Part shown: one piece after another, positions 61,801 to 64,000 of the stretch
How the letters are laid out: the number at the start of each line of letters is the position of its first letter
Position numbering within the stretch: position 1 is the first letter of the stretch
Assembly (NCBI RefSeq): GCF_026898115.1
Contig: NZ_CP114036.1
Coordinates: 9,480,001-9,544,000 of the forward strand
Length of the DNA stretch: 64,000 bases
Source: Streptomyces sp. S465
GTDB lineage: Bacteria > Actinomycetota > Actinomycetes > Streptomycetales > Streptomycetaceae
Reading direction: 5' to 3'
Notes under the pieces: generated by a model
Told to the model about the DNA's origin: nothing
What the model saw: the letters and a program-made list of their open reading frames with translations, nothing else
Databases searched by the model: none
Made by a program: the position numbers and the translations under genes

Positions 61801-64000
61801 CGCGGTGTGCGACCAGGCGGCGTCGGTCATGGAGTACACCGGCCGGGTCGATGCCACGCTGACCTTCAAAGACCTCGGCTTCGACTCGCTGATGGCGCAG
61901 GAGCTGGCCGACGGTCTCGCCTCACGCACCGGCCTGCCCCTCGCCGGCCGCCTGGTCTTCGACTACCCGACCCCGCGCGGTCTCGCCCACCACCTCTACG
62001 AAGAGATCACCGGAAAGCGACAGGCGGCCGTCACGCGCGTCGCGAAGGCGACAGCGGAGCCGCTGGCCATCGTGGGCATGGCCTGCCGCTACCCCGGCGG
62101 GGTGAGCACCCCCGAAGAGCTGTGGCAGCTGGTCGTCACCGGCGAGGACGTCATCTCCGGGTTCCCCACCGACCGGGGGTGGGACCTGGACCGCCTCTAC
62201 GATCCGGACCCCGGGCACTGGGGCACCAGTTACACACGGAACGGCGGCTTTCTCACCGCAGCCGGTGACTTCGACGCCGAGTTCTTCGGGATCTCGCCGC
62301 GTGAGGCGCTGGCGATGGACCCCCAGCAGCGGCTGCTGCTGGAGACGTCATGGGAGGCACTGGAGCGAGCCGGAATCGATCCGCGATCGCTCCGCCAGTC
62401 GGCGACCGGCACCTACATAGGCGCCACCACCCACTACTACGGCCCACGTGCTCACCAGGCCGCTGACGGCTTCGCCGGTTACCTGCTGACCGGTAACACG
62501 CCGAGCGTGATGTCCGGCCGCATCGCCTACGCGCTCGGACTGGAAGGTCCGGCGGTGACGGTGGATACGGCGTGTTCGTCATCGCTGGTGGCGCTGCACC
62601 TGGCCGGTCAGGCGCTGCGTTCGGGCGAGTGCGACCTGGCCCTCGCCGGCGGCGTCACGGTCATGGCCTCCCCGGACATGTTCATCGAATTCAGCCGGCA
62701 GCGCGGGTTGTCGGTGGATGGCCGGTGCAAGGCGTTTTCGGCGGGTGCGGATGGTACGGGGTGGGGTGAGGGTGTCGGTGTGCTGGTGGTGGAGCGGCTG
62801 TCGGACGCCAGGCGGAACGGGCACCGGGTCCTCGCCGTGGTGCGTGGTTCCGCGGTGAATCAGGATGGTGCGTCGAACGGGCTGGCGGCGCCGAATGGTC
62901 CGTCGCAGCAGCGGGTGATCCGGGCGGCGCTGGCGAGCGGGGGACTTGACGCGGGCGAGGTCGACGCTGTCGAGGCGCATGGTACGGGGACGAGGCTGGG
63001 GGACCCGATCGAGGCGCAGGCGTTGCTGGCCACGTACGGGCGGGACCGGAGCGGGGATCGGCCGTTGTGGCTCGGGTCGTTGAAGTCGAACATCGGTCAT
63101 ACGCAGGCGGCCGCGGGGGTGGCCGGTGTGATCAAGATGGTGTTGGCGATGCGGCACGGGGTGCTGCCGAAGACGCTGCACGTGGAGAAGCCGACGCCGC
63201 AGGTGGATTGGTCGGCGGGCGGGGTGGAACTGCTGGCCGAGGCACGCCCGTGGGTCGGGGATGGCCGTCCGCGGCGGGCGGGTGTGTCCTCGTTCGGGAT
63301 CAGCGGCACCAACGCACATGTCATCCTGGAAGAAGCCGAAGAGGCCCCGGACGAGCCGGAAGCGCCGGCCGAAGAACCAGGTGACGCCCCCGCTGTCATG
63401 CCCTGGGTCCTGTCGGGGAAGAGCAACGCGGCGCTGCGCGGGCAGGCGCGACGGCTCGCGTCCTTCCTGGAGGCGCACCCCGAGGTGTCGCCCGTTGACG
63501 TCGGAGTGTCACTGGTCACCTCACGGTCGCTCCACGAGCGGCGCGTGGTGGTGACGGGCGGCTCGCGGGAGGAACTCCTCAAAGCGGTACGGGCCGTGGC
63601 CGAGAACACCGCGACGAGCGGTGCGGCGCGAGACGGCGGATCCACGCCCCGCCCCGTGTTCGTGTTCCCGGGGCAGGGGTCGCAGTGGGTGGGAATGGCC
63701 CGGGACCTGCTGTCGTCCTCGACGGCGTTCGCCTCACGGATGAGCGAGTGCGCGGTGGCGCTGTCCTCGTTCGTGGAGTGGCCGCTGCTGGAAGTGCTCG
63801 ACGACGCTGATGCGTTGGAGCGCGTGGACGTGGTCCAGCCGGCACTGTGGGCGGTCATGGTGTCGCTGGCCGAGGTGTGGCGCTCGTACGGTGTCGAACC
63901 GGCGGCCGTGGTGGGCCACTCGCAGGGGGAGATCGCCGCTGCGGTGGTGGCCGGCGGCCTGTCGCTGCGGGACGGCGCCCGGGTGGCGGCGCTGCGCAGC
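58895..64000 (+). CDS. Modular type I polyketide synthase, loading module and start of module 1 (3' partial)
   Basis: 1,702 codons, open at the window end. ATG 58895 has GGAGG nine bases upstream. Domains in order: KSQ about 20-445, with Gln182 for the active Cys in DSAQSSSLVAL; AT about 540-850, with GHSLG and IASH; an ACP at about 950-1030 (DLGFDSLM); then KS1 from about 1050 with Cys1227 in DTACSSSL, His in EAHGTGT and NIGHTQAA; then AT1 with FPGQGSQWVGM and GHSQG, cut off. KSQ decarboxylates a bound malonyl-type unit to make the starter. GHSQG favours methylmalonyl for module 1; the loading AT is ambiguous. Confidence 0.95.
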   Translation, partial: MTTVGPSGKVSAGGAVDPRTAIAVIGVSCRFPRAESPQRLWELLASGESAVTEVPPDRWTGPASDEAPRWGAFLDRPADFDAGFFGLSPREAPFVDPQQRLVLELGWEALEDARVVPSEVSGSRLGTFVGVNADDYAKLLTRHAEALRAHHTMPGIQRGVIANRLSAFLGAGGPSLTIDSAQSSSLVALHLACESLRSGESEMAIACGVNLHLMPESVLLAASLGGLSPDGRCYTFDAKANGYVPGEGGGAVVLKPLSAALEDGDRILCLVRGSATNHDGRSETLTSPAVGAQVDVLTRAYEHAGLSPAVVRYVELHGPGTPVGDPVEAAALGEAIGRRRPAGRPLAVGSIKTNIGHLSGAGGIAGFIKTVLALKHRLLPASLNFETPNPRIPLDELNLQVQRKLSPWPGDPAPDEQLVAGVSSFGMGGSNCHVVLSDWRPEPADERTGGRTGPDLPVVPWLVSGRSEEALRGQTRRLAGYVEGAGDVDVVDVGWSLVSSRSSFGHRAAVVGRGRGELAEGLSNLAGRGGGPGVVSGSAVDGAVGVVFSGQGAQRVGMGEGLSGFSAFAEALDEVLGVYDEVVSGVAADVQLPGDLRDYFGVGDGFSARLREVMSGGMDGLDGTGWAQPALFAFEVALWRLLGSWDVRPSVVAGHSLGELVAAYVAGVWSLRDAARVVLARGWLMHGLPTGEGVMVAVGAGVDAVRLGGGVELAAVNGPESVVLSGTVEPVLAEVGRLAGSGVRTRRLAVSIASHSALMEPMFEAYGRVVGSVGFRDQSVPVVSSVTGRVAAPGLLQDPEYWVRQVRRTVLFADAVTTMREHGVATFLEIGPDAVLTPMIKESVRAWTEDERTRPDVAAVPFCRRDRDERHTVTTAVAHLWVRGEEVDWEPFFVGARQVDLPTYAFQRERYWIESRSSPDRTVAEPTRKVLEADGTKVETALDSGRADGHLAAVLTGLSEPEQRDAILDAVCDQAASVMEYTGRVDATLTFKDLGFDSLMAQELADGLASRTGLPLAGRLVFDYPTPRGLAHHLYEEITGKRQAAVTRVAKATAEPLAIVGMACRYPGGVSTPEELWQLVVTGEDVISGFPTDRGWDLDRLYDPDPGHWGTSYTRNGGFLTAAGDFDAEFFGISPREALAMDPQQRLLLETSWEALERAGIDPRSLRQSATGTYIGATTHYYGPRAHQAADGFAGYLLTGNTPSVMSGRIAYALGLEGPAVTVDTACSSSLVALHLAGQALRSGECDLALAGGVTVMASPDMFIEFSRQRGLSVDGRCKAFSAGADGTGWGEGVGVLVVERLSDARRNGHRVLAVVRGSAVNQDGASNGLAAPNGPSQQRVIRAALASGGLDAGEVDAVEAHGTGTRLGDPIEAQALLATYGRDRSGDRPLWLGSLKSNIGHTQAAAGVAGVIKMVLAMRHGVLPKTLHVEKPTPQVDWSAGGVELLAEARPWVGDGRPRRAGVSSFGISGTNAHVILEEAEEAPDEPEAPAEEPGDAPAVMPWVLSGKSNAALRGQARRLASFLEAHPEVSPVDVGVSLVTSRSLHERRVVVTGGSREELLKAVRAVAENTATSGAARDGGSTPRPVFVFPGQGSQWVGMARDLLSSSTAFASRMSECAVALSSFVEWPLLEVLDDADALERVDVVQPALWAVMVSLAEVWRSYGVEPAAVVGHSQGEIAAAVVAGGLSLRDGARVAALRS

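Overview
The window is high-GC DNA with GTG/TTG starts, ATGA-type overlaps and actinobacterial gene families: an MbtH protein, an F420-type LLM oxidoreductase, an actinobacterial cytochrome oxidase subunit, and a KSQ-type modular PKS. It reads as a Streptomyces (or close relative) chromosome, probably an accessory or arm region, because intact operons alternate with decayed genes and IS5-type transposase scraps.

Layout. 1-5.0 kb: a D/trans-4-hydroxyproline catabolic operon (three-subunit dehydrogenase, deaminase, epimerase). 5.0-6.6 kb: a GH127 glycosidase remnant fused to the start of a GntR regulator. 6.8-8.5 kb: a PadR regulator and an APC permease sharing a palindrome. 8.6-10.0 kb: a methyltransferase cut off by an isoprenyl synthase gene. 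10.6-14.1 kb: an extra respiratory set (ctaD, ctaF-like, convergent qcrB). 14.6-18.3 kb: a frameshifted AbiJ-NTD3-like gene, an S51 peptidase, a secreted peptidoglycan-binding-like protein and a leucine-rich-repeat protein. 18.7-20.3 kb: MarR plus a TetX-like flavin monooxygenase. 20.3-25.7 kb: a decay zone with IS scraps, a beheaded sigma factor, fragments of alpha-galactosidase and LysR, and an Ig-like protein with four 306-bp tandem repeats. 25.9-27.8 kb: a MarR/alpha-beta hydrolase pair around a perfect operator. 28.1-33.4 kb: an AraC-linked cassette of CoA ligase, amidohydrolase, divergent SDR and LLM oxidoreductase. 33.8-35.6 kb: TetR/quinone oxidoreductase. 35.6-45.7 kb: a glycan-use locus (broken sulfatase, GH2, GH38, ABC transporter, ROK regulator). 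45.7-48.6 kb: two damaged hydrolases and a sulfotransferase.

48.98-64.0 kb: the edge of a glycosylated-polyketide gene cluster. It has TDP-deoxysugar genes (rmlA, rmlB, 2,3-dehydratase, 3-ketoreductase, epimerase, 4-ketoreductase), a glycosyltransferase, a type II thioesterase, MbtH, a PF10014-type 2-oxoglutarate dioxygenase, and the first 1,702 codons of a modular PKS. That PKS opens with a KSQ-AT-ACP loading module and runs off the window. The sugar genes together predict a TDP-2,6-dideoxy-hexose, probably of the L series. MbtH and the dioxygenase hint at a hydroxylated amino acid and an NRPS step outside the window. I could not identify the product. No tRNA, rRNA, CRISPR array or phage structural genes were seen.
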